Positions 8,202 through 16,831 of a stretch of 40,220 nt of DNA are shown in pieces. Position 1 is the stretch's first letter. Every line of letters starts with the position of its first letter. The position numbers were made by a program, and so were the translations under genes. The notes beneath the pieces are model-generated. The model searched no databases, had not been told where the DNA came from, and was given only the letters and a program-made list of their open reading frames with translations. Where the stretch lies: assembly GCA_902628305.1 (NCBI GenBank), contig CACOMK010000009.1, positions 1 to 40,220 on the forward strand, read 5' to 3'. This DNA is from an uncultured Pelagibacteraceae bacterium. GTDB taxonomy: Bacteria; Pseudomonadota; Alphaproteobacteria; Pelagibacterales; Pelagibacteraceae.

Positions 8202-8972
8202 TCAGAATTTTTTTAAAAATAATATGTCAGATATATTTTTTTTTTTACTAATCATAATACCTTTATGCGTGTGAATATTTTTTATATTTTTAAAAAGAAA
8301 TCTTTGATCTTGTTGGCTTAAAATTTTTGATTTAAAAAATTTTTTTTGTTTTAATTTTTTAATTATTTCATCAATAAAAAGCTCTTTATCGTTCGAGTCA
8401 TTTAAATAATTAAAGTATTTTGGATGATTAAAATCTTCAATTATATAATATCCTCCTTTATCCACTAATTTAAAAAAAAATTTTAAATTACTAATAATAT
8501 CATTTAATAAATGTGATCCATCGTCAATTATTATTTTGAATTTTTTTTTATTAATTTTTTTTTTTAAATTTGCTAAATCGGATACTTCAGTTGTATTACA
8601 ATATATAAATTCTAATCTTTTTGAAGAATAATTATTTTTAAAATTTCTATCAATACCGTAAAAAAAAGCTTTCCTAAAGTAAAAATAAAAAGAAGCTAAT
8701 GATGCACCTTTCCAGGTTCCAATTTCTAAAAAGTTAAAATTATCATTTTTAAATTTGTAAAAATATTTTTCATAGAATTTTCCATATCCATGTCCTATGA
8801 TTTTTTTTGATATTTTACTATATGGATTTTTTACTTTTGTTCCTTTGTCTGTACCAAAGTAATTAAAAATGTCGTTTAAAGTTTTTTTCTTATTTAAATA
8901 AAGACTGTCTAAATTTATCTTTTTCCTTAATTTGAAAATAATAAACTTATAATACCAACTAATCTTTTTCAT
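8202..8972 (-). CDS. SAM-dependent methyltransferase, MycE/CmcI-like
   Basis: A 256-residue, very Lys/Phe/Asn-rich protein. The class I methyltransferase motif I is FNFLEIGTWKGAS (Glu83, Gly85, Gly89), followed by YGIDRNF for the ribose-binding acidic residue and IIIDDGSHLLNDI (Asp150, Asp151, His154). The DDGSH block is typical of metal-dependent sugar O-methyltransferases of the MycE/CmcI group and of surface-polysaccharide cassette enzymes, so a sugar substrate is plausible but not shown. The N-terminal NYFGTDKGTK segment also occurs in that group. The gene is more AT-rich than its neighbours and contains two runs of eleven A on its coding strand. It sits alone between pnp and a small exported protein, which suggests an accessory gene. 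Confidence 0.75.
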   Translation of the reverse strand: MKKISWYYKFIIFKLRKKINLDSLYLNKKKTLNDIFNYFGTDKGTKVKNPYSKISKKIIGHGYGKFYEKYFYKFKNDNFNFLEIGTWKGASLASFYFYFRKAFFYGIDRNFKNNYSSKRLEFIYCNTTEVSDLANLKKKINKKKFKIIIDDGSHLLNDIISNLKFFFKLVDKGGYYIIEDFNHPKYFNYLNDSNDKELFIDEIIKKLKQKKFFKSKILSQQDQRFLFKNIKNIHTHKGIMISKKKNISDILFLKKF

Positions 8973-8987
8973 AAAAAATAAATTGAT

Positions 8988-9008
8988 AAAGGGCTCTTTG
9001 AGCCCTTT
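8988..9008 (-). terminator. Terminator-like hairpin downstream of pnp
   Basis: AAAGGGCTC and GAGCCCTTT form a nine-base-pair stem with a three-base loop, nine bases after the pnp stop. The following T-tract on the minus strand is broken (TATCAATTT), so termination may be incomplete or the stem may serve as a 3' end stabiliser. Confidence 0.65.
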
Positions 9009-9017
9009 TAATAGTTA

Positions 9018-11093
9018 TTATTCAGTTGATGCCTGTTTCATGGAAAGTTTAACTTTACCCCTGTCAAATCCAATCACTTTAACTTTCACCTCGTCGCCTT
9101 CTTTAACAACATCAGTTACCTTAGCTACTCTTTTATCTGCAAGCTCTGATATATGAACCAGTCCATCTTGTTTTCCTAAAAAATTAACAAATGCACCAAA
9201 TTCCATGATCTTCATTACTTTACCTGAATAAGTTTTGTTTAATTCAGCTTTTGCAGTTATATCTTTAATCATTTGCATTGCGATGTTTCTAGATTCTTCA
9301 TCTGGAGCTGCAACTGTTACTACACCTTCGTCATTTACGTCTACTTTTGCACCTGATTTTTCAACAATCTCTCTGATCGTTGCACCACCTTTACCAATAA
9401 CAGCAGCTATGTCTTTTTTGTCAACATTAACTTGCTCCATTTTTGGAGTGTGTTTTCCAACATCTTCTCTTGAGGCTGATAATGCTTTATTCATTTCTCC
9501 TAAAATATGAACTCTTCCGTCTTTAGCTTGGCTTAACGCTTGCTCCATAATTTCAAATGTAATACCTGTAATTTTGATATCCATTTGAAGAGATGTAATT
9601 CCATCTTTAGTACCAGCTACTTTAAAGTCCATATCTCCCAAGTGATCCTCATCGCCTAATATGTCAGACAGAACGCTAAAATCATCACCTTCTTTAATTA
9701 ATCCCATTGCAATACCTGCAACTGGCTCTTTGATTGGTACTCCAGCATCCATTAATGCTAAAGAAGTTCCACAAACAGTAGCCATTGAAGAAGATCCATT
9801 AGACTCTGTTATTTCTGAAACCACTCTAAAAGTGTAAGGAAATGACTCTTTTGTTGGTAATGAAGAATTAATTGCTCTCCATGCTAATTTTCCATGACCA
9901 ATTTCTCTTCTACCTGTTCCAATTCTTCCAGTTTCTCCAACTGAAAAAGGTGGAAAATTATAGTGTAGCATAAATCGTTCTCTTTGGAGACCATCTAAAC
10001 TTTCAATTCTTTGTTCGTCATCAGACGTTCCTAAAGTTGCAACTACAATTGCTTGTGTTTCTCCCCTGGTAAATAATGCAGAACCATGAGCTCTTGGTAA
10101 AACACCAACTTCACACGAAATTGGTCTTACATCTGATAAGCCTCTACCATCAATTCTATTTTTGTTTTTTAGAATATCAGTTCTGACAATTGATTTTTCA
10201 AGATTTTTTAATTGACTGTTAACATCTAAATCTGAATAGTTTTCATCTTCTTCATAAAGTTTTTTTGCTTTATCAGTAATCTCTGAAATTTGATTTGATC
10301 TATCTTGTTTGTCTCTTGTTGCAAAAGCTTTTTTAAGATCTTCTGTAAATGTTTCTTCAAGTTTTTTCTTAACTTCTGATAGATCTTTTTTTTCAACAGT
10401 CCACTCAGGTTTTCTGCATTCTTTCGCAAGTTCCTCGATCATTTTGATTACTGGAACAAAACCTTCATGTCCAAATTTAACCGCATTTAACATTTCTTCC
10501 TCTGTTAAACCATTTGCTTCTGACTCAACCATAAGTACAGCGTCTTTTGTACCTGCTACAACTAAGTCTAGACTCGAATTCTCTAGTTCTGATTTAGATG
10601 GATTTAAAATATATTTTCCATCAATAAAACCAACTCTCGAAGCTCCGACAGGTCCCATAAATGGCATTCCTGATACAGCTAATGCTGCAGATGAAGCAAT
10701 GATTGATAAGATATCTGGTTCGTTTTCTTTATCATACGAAATTACAGTTGGTAACAACTGAACTTCATTTTTAAATTCATCAGGAAACAAAGGTCTGATA
10801 GGTCTGTCAATTAATCTAGAGATTAATGTTTCGCTTTCAGTTGGTCTTGCTTCTCTTTTAAAATATCCACCTGGAATTTTTCCAGCCGCATAATACTTTT
10901 CTTGATAGTTTACAGATAACGGAAAGTAATCCATATCGGGATTTACTTTTTTTGCCCCTACTACTGTTGCTAGTACGACCGTCTCACCACATGTTGCGAT
11001 TATAGCACCGTCTGCCTGTCTTGCTACTTTACCTGTTTCTAAACTTATCTTTTTTCCTGCTACTTCAATTTCTTTCTTGTATACTTTAAACAT
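9018..11093 (-). CDS. pnp: Polyribonucleotide nucleotidyltransferase (PNPase)
   Basis: A 691-residue 3'-5' phosphorolytic exoribonuclease of the degradosome. Order of domains: first RNase PH domain (about 1-215), helical linker, second RNase PH domain (about 300-540) with the active-site block [19 protein letters not shown] domain (about 550-610, [15 protein letters not shown]) and S1 domain (about 618-687, [20 protein letters not shown]). Length is standard for bacteria. It follows rpsO with a 56-base spacer, the classical rpsO-pnp arrangement. The spacer carries an unusual repeated motif instead of an obvious RNase III-type stem-loop like that used for autoregulation in E. coli. Confidence 0.97.
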   Translation of the reverse strand: MFKVYKKEIEVAGKKISLETGKVARQADGAIIATCGETVVLATVVGAKKVNPDMDYFPLSVNYQEKYYAAGKIPGGYFKREARPTESETLISRLIDRPIRPLFPDEFKNEVQLLPTVISYDKENEPDILSIIASSAALAVSGMPFMGPVGASRVGFIDGKYILNPSKSELENSSLDLVVAGTKDAVLMVESEANGLTEEEMLNAVKFGHEGFVPVIKMIEELAKECRKPEWTVEKKDLSEVKKKLEETFTEDLKKAFATRDKQDRSNQISEITDKAKKLYEEDENYSDLDVNSQLKNLEKSIVRTDILKNKNRIDGRGLSDVRPISCEVGVLPRAHGSALFTRGETQAIVVATLGTSDDEQRIESLDGLQRERFMLHYNFPPFSVGETGRIGTGRREIGHGKLAWRAINSSLPTKESFPYTFRVVSEITESNGSSSMATVCGTSLALMDAGVPIKEPVAGIAMGLIKEGDDFSVLSDILGDEDHLGDMDFKVAGTKDGITSLQMDIKITGITFEIMEQALSQAKDGRVHILGEMNKALSASREDVGKHTPKMEQVNVDKKDIAAVIGKGGATIREIVEKSGAKVDVNDEGVVTVAAPDEESRNIAMQMIKDITAKAELNKTYSGKVMKIMEFGAFVNFLGKQDGLVHISELADKRVAKVTDVVKEGDEVKVKVIGFDRGKVKLSMKQASTE

Positions 11094-11140
11094 TTCATTT
11101 CCATTTCGTTTCGTTCGTTTCGTTCCATTCCGTTCTATCT
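11094..11140 (-). repeat. Pentanucleotide-like repeat in the pnp leader
   Basis: Read on the minus strand, the spacer before the pnp start is a series of RAAYG units: GAACG, GAATG, GAACG, AAACG, AACG, AAACG, AAATG, then GAAATG and AA before the start ATG. It is purine-rich and includes several ATG triplets close to the true start that are out of frame with pnp. The function, if any, is unknown. Confidence 0.6.
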
Positions 11141-11149
11141 ATCTTGATT

Positions 11150-11398
11150 CTATTTTCTTAAATTCAATTTCGACAGTACATTCTTATAAGAATCCATTTT
11201 ATTTTTCTTTAAGTATTCTAATAATTTCTTTCTTCTATTTACCGCTCTCAACAATCCAACAGATGAATGTTTATCCTTTTTGAATTGCTTAATATGCTTA
11301 GAGAGAGTTTCAATTTTTTCTGTTAACAAAGCGACCTGTATCTCTGAAGATCCAGTATCTTTATCGTGCATTGCTAATTCTTGTGCCTTTTTATTCAT
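11150..11398 (-). CDS. rpsO: 30S ribosomal protein S15
   Basis: An 82-residue protein that binds 16S rRNA early in 30S assembly. The core is complete: DTGSSEIQVALLTEKIETLSKHIKQF, then HSSVGLLRAVNRRKKLLEYL, the conserved RNA-contact region. It is a few residues shorter than the usual 88-89 at the N-terminus, where helix 1 is abbreviated (MNKKAQELAMHDK). A purine-rich AGGAAGAAAGAGG precedes the ATG and supports this start. It lies between rbfA (11-base gap) and pnp; truB, which often separates rbfA and rpsO, is absent. Confidence 0.95.
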   Translation of the reverse strand: MNKKAQELAMHDKDTGSSEIQVALLTEKIETLSKHIKQFKKDKHSSVGLLRAVNRRKKLLEYLKKNKMDSYKNVLSKLNLRK

Positions 11399-11410
11399 GC
11401 CTCTTTCTTC

Positions 11411-11779
11411 CTATTTATTTGTTTGTTTTATTAAGTTTTCTATTTTTTCCGCATACTCAAAAGACTCGTCTTTTCTAAAAAGTAATTTTGGTAAAAATTT
11501 CATAGCTACTTTCTGTGATAAAATTTTTCTAATTAAAAATGAGTATTCTTTTAAAACATTAATTGCTTCATCAGCATCTTTTCCTCCTAATGGAAGAACA
11601 TACGCTTTAGCAATTTTTAAATCTGGACTCATTCTTACCTCTGTAACTGTTATAGTGTTTGTTTCTAAATTTGGAACCTTAGCCTCATTTCTAATAAAAA
11701 TCATGCTTAAAGACTGCTTGATCATTTCTCCTACTCTTAATTGTCTTTGAGATACTGGTTTTCCAATTCTATCCGCCAT
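11411..11779 (-). CDS. rbfA: Ribosome-binding factor A
   Basis: A 122-residue KH-fold protein needed for late 30S maturation and 16S 5'-end processing. Recognisable features are the N-terminal RQLRVGEMIKQSLSMIF helix, the strand VTEVRMSPDLKIAKAYVLP and the C-terminal LPKLLFRKDESFEYAEKIENL segment. Length is normal. Its ATG shares one base with the infB stop, so translation is coupled. Confidence 0.95.
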   Translation of the reverse strand: MADRIGKPVSQRQLRVGEMIKQSLSMIFIRNEAKVPNLETNTITVTEVRMSPDLKIAKAYVLPLGGKDADEAINVLKEYSFLIRKILSQKVAMKFLPKLLFRKDESFEYAEKIENLIKQTNK

Positions 11780-13998
11780 TAAATTGACCTCTCAGTAGAT
11801 GTAACACTAAATGCTTCTATTGTGTCATTTTTTTGGAAATCCATATAATCTTTAACTGTTATCCCACACTCTTGACCAACACTAACCTGTTTTACTTGAT
11901 CTTTTTCCCTAAAAATTGTCGACACCTTTCCAGTATAAATTATTACACCATCTCTAATAATTCTAACATCTGAGGTGCTATTTATCTCTCCTTCAGTGAC
12001 TTTTGACCCTGCAACTTTTCCTGCACCTGACACCTTAAATATCTCTAAAATTTGGGCTATACCAGTAATTTTCTCTTGAACATCAGGCGATAACAAACCT
12101 GACATTTTTTGTTTAATGTAATCCAAAACTTCATAAATAATATTATATGATGATATTTTAATTTTTTCGTTCTCAGCCAGTTTTTTTGCTTCCTTACTTG
12201 GCTTAACATTAAATGCTATTAATACTGCATTTGAAGCTTTCGCCAATGAAACATCAGTTTCTGTTACCATCCCTATATCTGCTAAAATTATTTTTGGTTT
12301 TACTTCATCATGTTTAATTTGACTAATTGCATTTTTGATTGCCTCTGAAGATCCCTGCACATCAGATTTAATAATTAAATTCAATTCCTCTGAAGATCGG
12401 TCTGAAAAAGCTGAGTCCTGGGTTACAAATGTAAGTGGATTTTTTCCATCTTTACTTTCTTGAGCTCTATTCTCACTCAGTGTCTTTGCTTCTTTTTCTG
12501 TATCAAGAACAATAAAATCATCTCCAGCTTTTGCCGCTCCATTTATTCCTAAAATTTCTACTGGAGTAGATGGTGATGCTTCCTTAATATTTTGGCCTTT
12601 ATCATTAATTATTGCCCTAACTTTTCCCCATTTTAGACCACTAACAAAAAAATCACCTGTTTTGAGTGTTCCTGTAGTAACAATTATATTTGCAACTGGT
12701 CCTCTTCCAACATCAATTTTTGATTCTAAAACTATACCTGTTGCTTTTGATTCATAATCCGTCTTTAAATCTAAAATTTCTGCTTGAAGAATTATAGATT
12801 CAACCAATTTATCTAAATTTTGTTTTGTCTTAGTTGAGATCTCAACCATTAATGTATCACCAGATAAATCCTCTGAAACTAGTTCATGTTCTAATAATTG
12901 GTTTTTAATTTTCTGAGGGTCTGACTCTGGCAGATCACATTTATTTATCGCTACAACGATTGGAACATTTGCTGCTTTAGCATGTTTAATAGATTCGACT
13001 GTTTGAGGTTTTACCCCATCATCAGCAGCAACTACTAAAACAACTACATCGGTTAATTTTGATCCTCTTGCTCTCATCTCTGTAAAAGCAGCGTGACCAG
13101 GGGTATCAATAAAAGTCAATTTATTATTTTGACTTTCAATTTGATATGCTCCGATATGTTGAGTTATTCCACCAAATTCACCTGAAACTACGTTTGCACT
13201 TCTAAGAACATCTAGCACAGATGTTTTTCCGTGATCAACGTGGCCCATAACTGTAACTATAGGTGGTCTATTTTTTAAATTTTCAGTTCTTGAAGCTTTT
13301 ATTTTTTGAATTATTTCTTCTGCTTTTTCTTCTCTAATTGGATTATGACCAAATTCTTTAACTAAGTATTCTGCAGTATCTGCAGCTAACGTTTGATTAA
13401 TAGTAACGGTAACTCCCATTCCAAATAAATGTTTAATAACATTGCTTGATTGTTCAGCCATTCTGTTTGCTAATTCTCTTACAGTTATAGCTTCAGGAAT
13501 ATTAACATCTCTTTTAATTGGTTTTAAACTTTCTTGAGAATCATCTTTTGTAGCGTTTTTAATTTCTTTTTGTCTTGCTCTCTTAACTGATGCTAAGCTT
13601 CTTTGTTTTGCATCAATCTCATCACTTAATGCTCTTGAAACTGTTAATTTTAATTCTCTTTTCTTTATTCCCGATTTTAAAGTCTTTCTATCTTTACTTT
13701 CAGTATCGCCCTTAAGCCTTTTAGTAGCTCTTTGCTCTGCTAGTTTTCTTTTTTCAAAATCGTTTGTTATTAGGGGTGATTTAGGATTGAAAGAGGGTTT
13801 TAAAGGTAGACCTCTATTAATTGATGAAGAAGATCTTGTTTTGCTTGATGAATTTCTAAATGATCCTCCTCTATTTGAAAACTTACCAGTTTGTTTTTCA
13901 ATTAATACAGAGTTTTTTCCTTGAGTTTTAGCGATCTCAATGTTTTTGATTGATTTTTTGGCTGAGCCTGAAATTGTTAATTTTGTTTTTTTCTCCAT
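11779..13998 (-). CDS. infB: Translation initiation factor IF-2
   Basis: A 739-residue GTPase that brings initiator tRNA to the 30S subunit. The first 150 residues are a basic, low-complexity lead (shorter than in E. coli), followed by the IF2_N helical domain (about 165-215, ITVRELANRMAEQSSNVIKHL), the G domain starting with the P-loop GHVDHGKTS (252-260), DTPGHAAF and NKCD motifs, then domains II to IV. The C-terminal initiator-tRNA domain is intact (VGQECGITVKDYMDF). It follows nusA by ten bases; ylxR, often present between them, is absent. Confidence 0.97.
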   Translation of the reverse strand: MEKKTKLTISGSAKKSIKNIEIAKTQGKNSVLIEKQTGKFSNRGGSFRNSSSKTRSSSSINRGLPLKPSFNPKSPLITNDFEKRKLAEQRATKRLKGDTESKDRKTLKSGIKKRELKLTVSRALSDEIDAKQRSLASVKRARQKEIKNATKDDSQESLKPIKRDVNIPEAITVRELANRMAEQSSNVIKHLFGMGVTVTINQTLAADTAEYLVKEFGHNPIREEKAEEIIQKIKASRTENLKNRPPIVTVMGHVDHGKTSVLDVLRSANVVSGEFGGITQHIGAYQIESQNNKLTFIDTPGHAAFTEMRARGSKLTDVVVLVVAADDGVKPQTVESIKHAKAANVPIVVAINKCDLPESDPQKIKNQLLEHELVSEDLSGDTLMVEISTKTKQNLDKLVESIILQAEILDLKTDYESKATGIVLESKIDVGRGPVANIIVTTGTLKTGDFFVSGLKWGKVRAIINDKGQNIKEASPSTPVEILGINGAAKAGDDFIVLDTEKEAKTLSENRAQESKDGKNPLTFVTQDSAFSDRSSEELNLIIKSDVQGSSEAIKNAISQIKHDEVKPKIILADIGMVTETDVSLAKASNAVLIAFNVKPSKEAKKLAENEKIKISSYNIIYEVLDYIKQKMSGLLSPDVQEKITGIAQILEIFKVSGAGKVAGSKVTEGEINSTSDVRIIRDGVIIYTGKVSTIFREKDQVKQVSVGQECGITVKDYMDFQKNDTIEAFSVTSTERSI

Positions 13999-14008
13999 AA
14001 CTCATCAC

Positions 14009-15562
14009 TCAATCTTTATAAAAAATTTTTCGCGCAGACATAATTAACTCGTCAGCTTCTTCTTTTGATAAAGCAAAATCCTCAAGATAACCTTGAATTT
14101 TAACTCTCTCACCTTTTACTACATCGTAACCACCTGTTAATTCGTCAGACGCAAGATCTGCAAAATCTTCTAAAGTCAGAATTTTTTGTTCACCAAGTGT
14201 AACTAACATTCCTGGAGTTAAACCTTTTAGATCAATTAAAGCATCCTCAAGACCTAATTCTTTAATTCTTTGAGAAATATCCTCTTGGTCCTTTTCATAA
14301 AAATCTTTAGCTCTTTCTATTAGAGCTTTTGCTGTATCCTCCTCTATTCCTTCAATTTTTGTTAAATTGTCAGCTGAACTATCCTTAATATCATCAATAG
14401 TTGAGAAGCCTTCAGCTACTAACAACTGACCTAATGTTTCATCAAGCTCTAAATTTTTTACAAAATTTTCTGTTTTTTCTTTAAATTCTAATTGTCTTCT
14501 CTCAGAATCTTCTGCGTCAGTCATTATATTAATTTCAAAATTTAATAATTTAGTTGCAAGTCTTACATTTTGACCTCTTCTTCCAATCGCTTTACTTAAA
14601 TTTTCCTCAGAAAGAATCACATCAAGTTTTTTTCTTTCACTATCAACATTTACTCTTTGAACTTCTGCTGGTGATAGTGCGTTAGAAACTAAAATTGCAG
14701 GGTCTTCAGACCAATTTACAATATCAATTTTTTCACCTTGAAGTTCATTAACTACAGCCTGAACTCTTGATCCTCTCATACCTACACAAGCACCAACTGG
14801 ATCTAAAGACGTATCAACTGCTTTTACACATATCTTAGCTCTACTTCCAGGATCTCTTGAGGAAGATTTAATTTCTATTAGTCCGTCGTAAATTTCAGGT
14901 ACTTCTTGAACAAAAAGCTTTTCCATAAACTTTGGATGAGCTCTAGATAAAAATATTTGTTGTCCTCTCGGTTCTCTCCTCACATCATTGCAATAAGCTT
15001 TAATTCGATCACCAGCTTTAATATTTTCACGAGGTATTAGCTCATTTTTTTGTATTATTGCTTCTGTTCTACCTAAATCAACAATAACATTACCAAACTC
15101 CAATCTTTTAACAATACCACTTAAAATTGTGTCTTTCTTATCTATAAAATCATTAAATTGTCTTTCTCTTTCAGCTTCTCTTACATTAAAACTAATAACT
15201 TGTTTAGCGGTTTGTGCAGCTATTCTTCCAAAATCAAAGGAGGGAAGTGGTTGTAAAACTTCATCACCAATAGACTTATCTTTATTTATTTCATTTAAAC
15301 TTATCGCATCTTCTAATTTTATTTCAGTATTAGAGTTCTCTGGATTTTCAGCAATGACCAATCTTCTAAATAATTCAATATCTCCATTGTCTCTATTAAT
15401 TAAAACCTTAATTTCATTTTCTTGACCAAATTTAGATTTGGCTGCTTTTGCAATACCAGTTTCCATAGAACTAATTATAAGTTCCTTATCTATGGATTTT
15501 TCTAAAGCTACAGCTTCAGCAATTCTTAATAATTCAAGTTTGTCAGCTCTTTTATTTAACAT
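14009..15562 (-). CDS. nusA: Transcription termination/antitermination factor NusA
   Basis: About 517 residues from the chosen start (MLNKRADKLELLRIAEAV). Domains: N-terminal RNA polymerase-binding domain (1 to about 125), S1 (about 140-205, with GIVKRLEFGNVIVDLGRTEAI), two KH domains (about 230-345, VGACVGMRGSRVQAV and AIGRRGQNVRLATKLL) and two C-terminal acidic repeats (about 375-515). The frame is open 13 codons further, to an ATG at 15601 inside a terminator-like hairpin, adding MGLSPFFFGINKI; that extension has no family similarity and is encoded by the hairpin and T-run, so it is rejected. rimP, the usual first gene of this operon, is not present upstream. Confidence 0.95.
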   Translation of the reverse strand: MLNKRADKLELLRIAEAVALEKSIDKELIISSMETGIAKAAKSKFGQENEIKVLINRDNGDIELFRRLVIAENPENSNTEIKLEDAISLNEINKDKSIGDEVLQPLPSFDFGRIAAQTAKQVISFNVREAERERQFNDFIDKKDTILSGIVKRLEFGNVIVDLGRTEAIIQKNELIPRENIKAGDRIKAYCNDVRREPRGQQIFLSRAHPKFMEKLFVQEVPEIYDGLIEIKSSSRDPGSRAKICVKAVDTSLDPVGACVGMRGSRVQAVVNELQGEKIDIVNWSEDPAILVSNALSPAEVQRVNVDSERKKLDVILSEENLSKAIGRRGQNVRLATKLLNFEINIMTDAEDSERRQLEFKEKTENFVKNLELDETLGQLLVAEGFSTIDDIKDSSADNLTKIEGIEEDTAKALIERAKDFYEKDQEDISQRIKELGLEDALIDLKGLTPGMLVTLGEQKILTLEDFADLASDELTGGYDVVKGERVKIQGYLEDFALSKEEADELIMSARKIFYKD

Positions 15563-15575
15563 AATTTTGTTTATT

Positions 15576-15602
15576 CCAAAAAAAAATGGGCTTAAGCCCA
15601 TT
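15576..15602 (-). terminator. Intrinsic terminator before nusA (metK terminator or nusA attenuator)
   Basis: On the minus strand AATGGGC-TTAA-GCCCATT forms a seven-base-pair stem with a four-base loop followed directly by nine T. It lies about 60 bases after the metK stop and only about 14 bases before the nusA ATG. It may end the metK transcript; because a possible promoter lies upstream of it, it may also sit inside the nusA leader. Confidence 0.8.
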
Positions 15603-15627
15603 CTGTGAAATTTAGTAATGTAAGAGG

Positions 15628-15655
15628 AATATAATAAAGTTTTTTTTTAATTCAA
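15628..15655 (-). promoter_or_regulatory. Possible nusA promoter
   Basis: On the minus strand TTGAAT (15650-15655) is followed after 16 bases by TATATT (15628-15633), giving a predicted start near 15621 and a leader of about 60 bases that contains the terminator hairpin. The spacer includes a run of nine A. Match quality is moderate in an AT-rich background. Confidence 0.4.
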
Positions 15656-15661
15656 CATAAA

Positions 15662-16831
15662 CTATTTAATAAAAATGTTAGTTTTATCAGTTTTTTCCCA
15701 TGAAAATGAACCATTTTCCTCAGGCGCTCTGCCAAAATGGCCGTAGGCAGATGTTTTTTCATAAATAGGTTTATTTAAATTTAACATTTCTCTAATGCCC
15801 CTGGGACTTAAATCAAAATTTTCTTTGATTTTTTCTACAACAAATCTATTTTTATCTAAATTATTATCAAATAAATCAACATAAATAGATAAAGGCTTTG
15901 ATACACCAATTGCATAAGCTAATTGGATTAAACATTTTTCAGCAATTTTTGAACCAACAATATTTTTAGCAATATACCTTGCAGCGTAAGCTGCAGATCT
16001 GTCGACTTTAGTTGGATCTTTTCCTGAAAAAGCTCCACCACCATGAGGTGCTGCTCCTCCATATGTATCAACAATAATTTTTCTACCTGTCAAACCACAA
16101 TCTCCATCTGGACCACCAATCACAAAGTTACCTGTTGGATTTACATAAAATTCATTTTCGTCAAAACCCTGAAGAAAATTTTCTGGAATAGACTTTAGCA
16201 TGTAAGGTCTCAACAAATCTCTAACTTGAGCTTGATTAACATCAGCTGAATGTTGTGACGATATAACTACCGATTTAACTTTTGATGGTTTTCCATTGAC
16301 ATATTCGAAAGTTACTTGGCTTTTTGAGTCTGGCTCAATATGTTTTAATTTTCCTGATTTTCTATCTTCAGCCATCAATCTTAAAATCTTATGAGAATAA
16401 TGTATCGGGGCTGGCATCAAAACATCTGTTTCATTACATGCGTAACCAAACATAATACCCTGGTCTCCTGCTCCTTCATCTTTATTACCTGATGAATCTA
16501 CCCCCATAGCAATATCAGTCGATTGTGAGTGTAAATGACTTTCAATTTTTGTTGCTTCTTTCCAAGTAAATCCATCTTGGTCATAACCAATATCTTTTAT
16601 ACAATTTCTTACTTTTTCAATTAATTCATCTTTCTTAATTTCAGGTCCCCTTACTTCACCTGCTAAAACAACTTTATTTGTCGTTGTTAACGTTTCACAG
16701 GCAACCCTAGAATAAGGATCTTCAGAAATAAAACTATCAACAACCATATCTGAAATTCTATCAGAAACTTTATCTGGATGACCTTCTGAGACAGACTCGC
16801 TTGTGAAAAGAAAATTTTTTAAATTACTCAT
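15662..16831 (-). CDS. metK: S-adenosylmethionine synthetase
   Basis: A 389-residue enzyme that makes SAM from methionine and ATP. Signature blocks are present: [16 protein letters not shown] (ATP site), [16 protein letters not shown], and [22 protein letters not shown]. Length fits the family. Its start overlaps the lnt stop by four bases, so there is no room for a SAM riboswitch directly upstream; it is the last gene of the miaB-phoH-ybeY-lnt-metK unit, ending near a terminator. Confidence 0.97.
   Translation of the reverse strand: MSNLKNFLFTSESVSEGHPDKVSDRISDMVVDSFISEDPYSRVACETLTTTNKVVLAGEVRGPEIKKDELIEKVRNCIKDIGYDQDGFTWKEATKIESHLHSQSTDIAMGVDSSGNKDEGAGDQGIMFGYACNETDVLMPAPIHYSHKILRLMAEDRKSGKLKHIEPDSKSQVTFEYVNGKPSKVKSVVISSQHSADVNQAQVRDLLRPYMLKSIPENFLQGFDENEFYVNPTGNFVIGGPDGDCGLTGRKIIVDTYGGAAPHGGGAFSGKDPTKVDRSAAYAARYIAKNIVGSKIAEKCLIQLAYAIGVSKPLSIYVDLFDNNLDKNRFVVEKIKENFDLSPRGIREMLNLNKPIYEKTSAYGHFGRAPEENGSFSWEKTDKTNIFIK

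Noticed and set aside
15563..15601. Thirteen-residue N-terminal extension of NusA
   Set aside because: It is encoded by the terminator stem and T-run (GLSPFFFG) and has no counterpart in the family; the inner ATG at 15562 gives the normal N-terminus.
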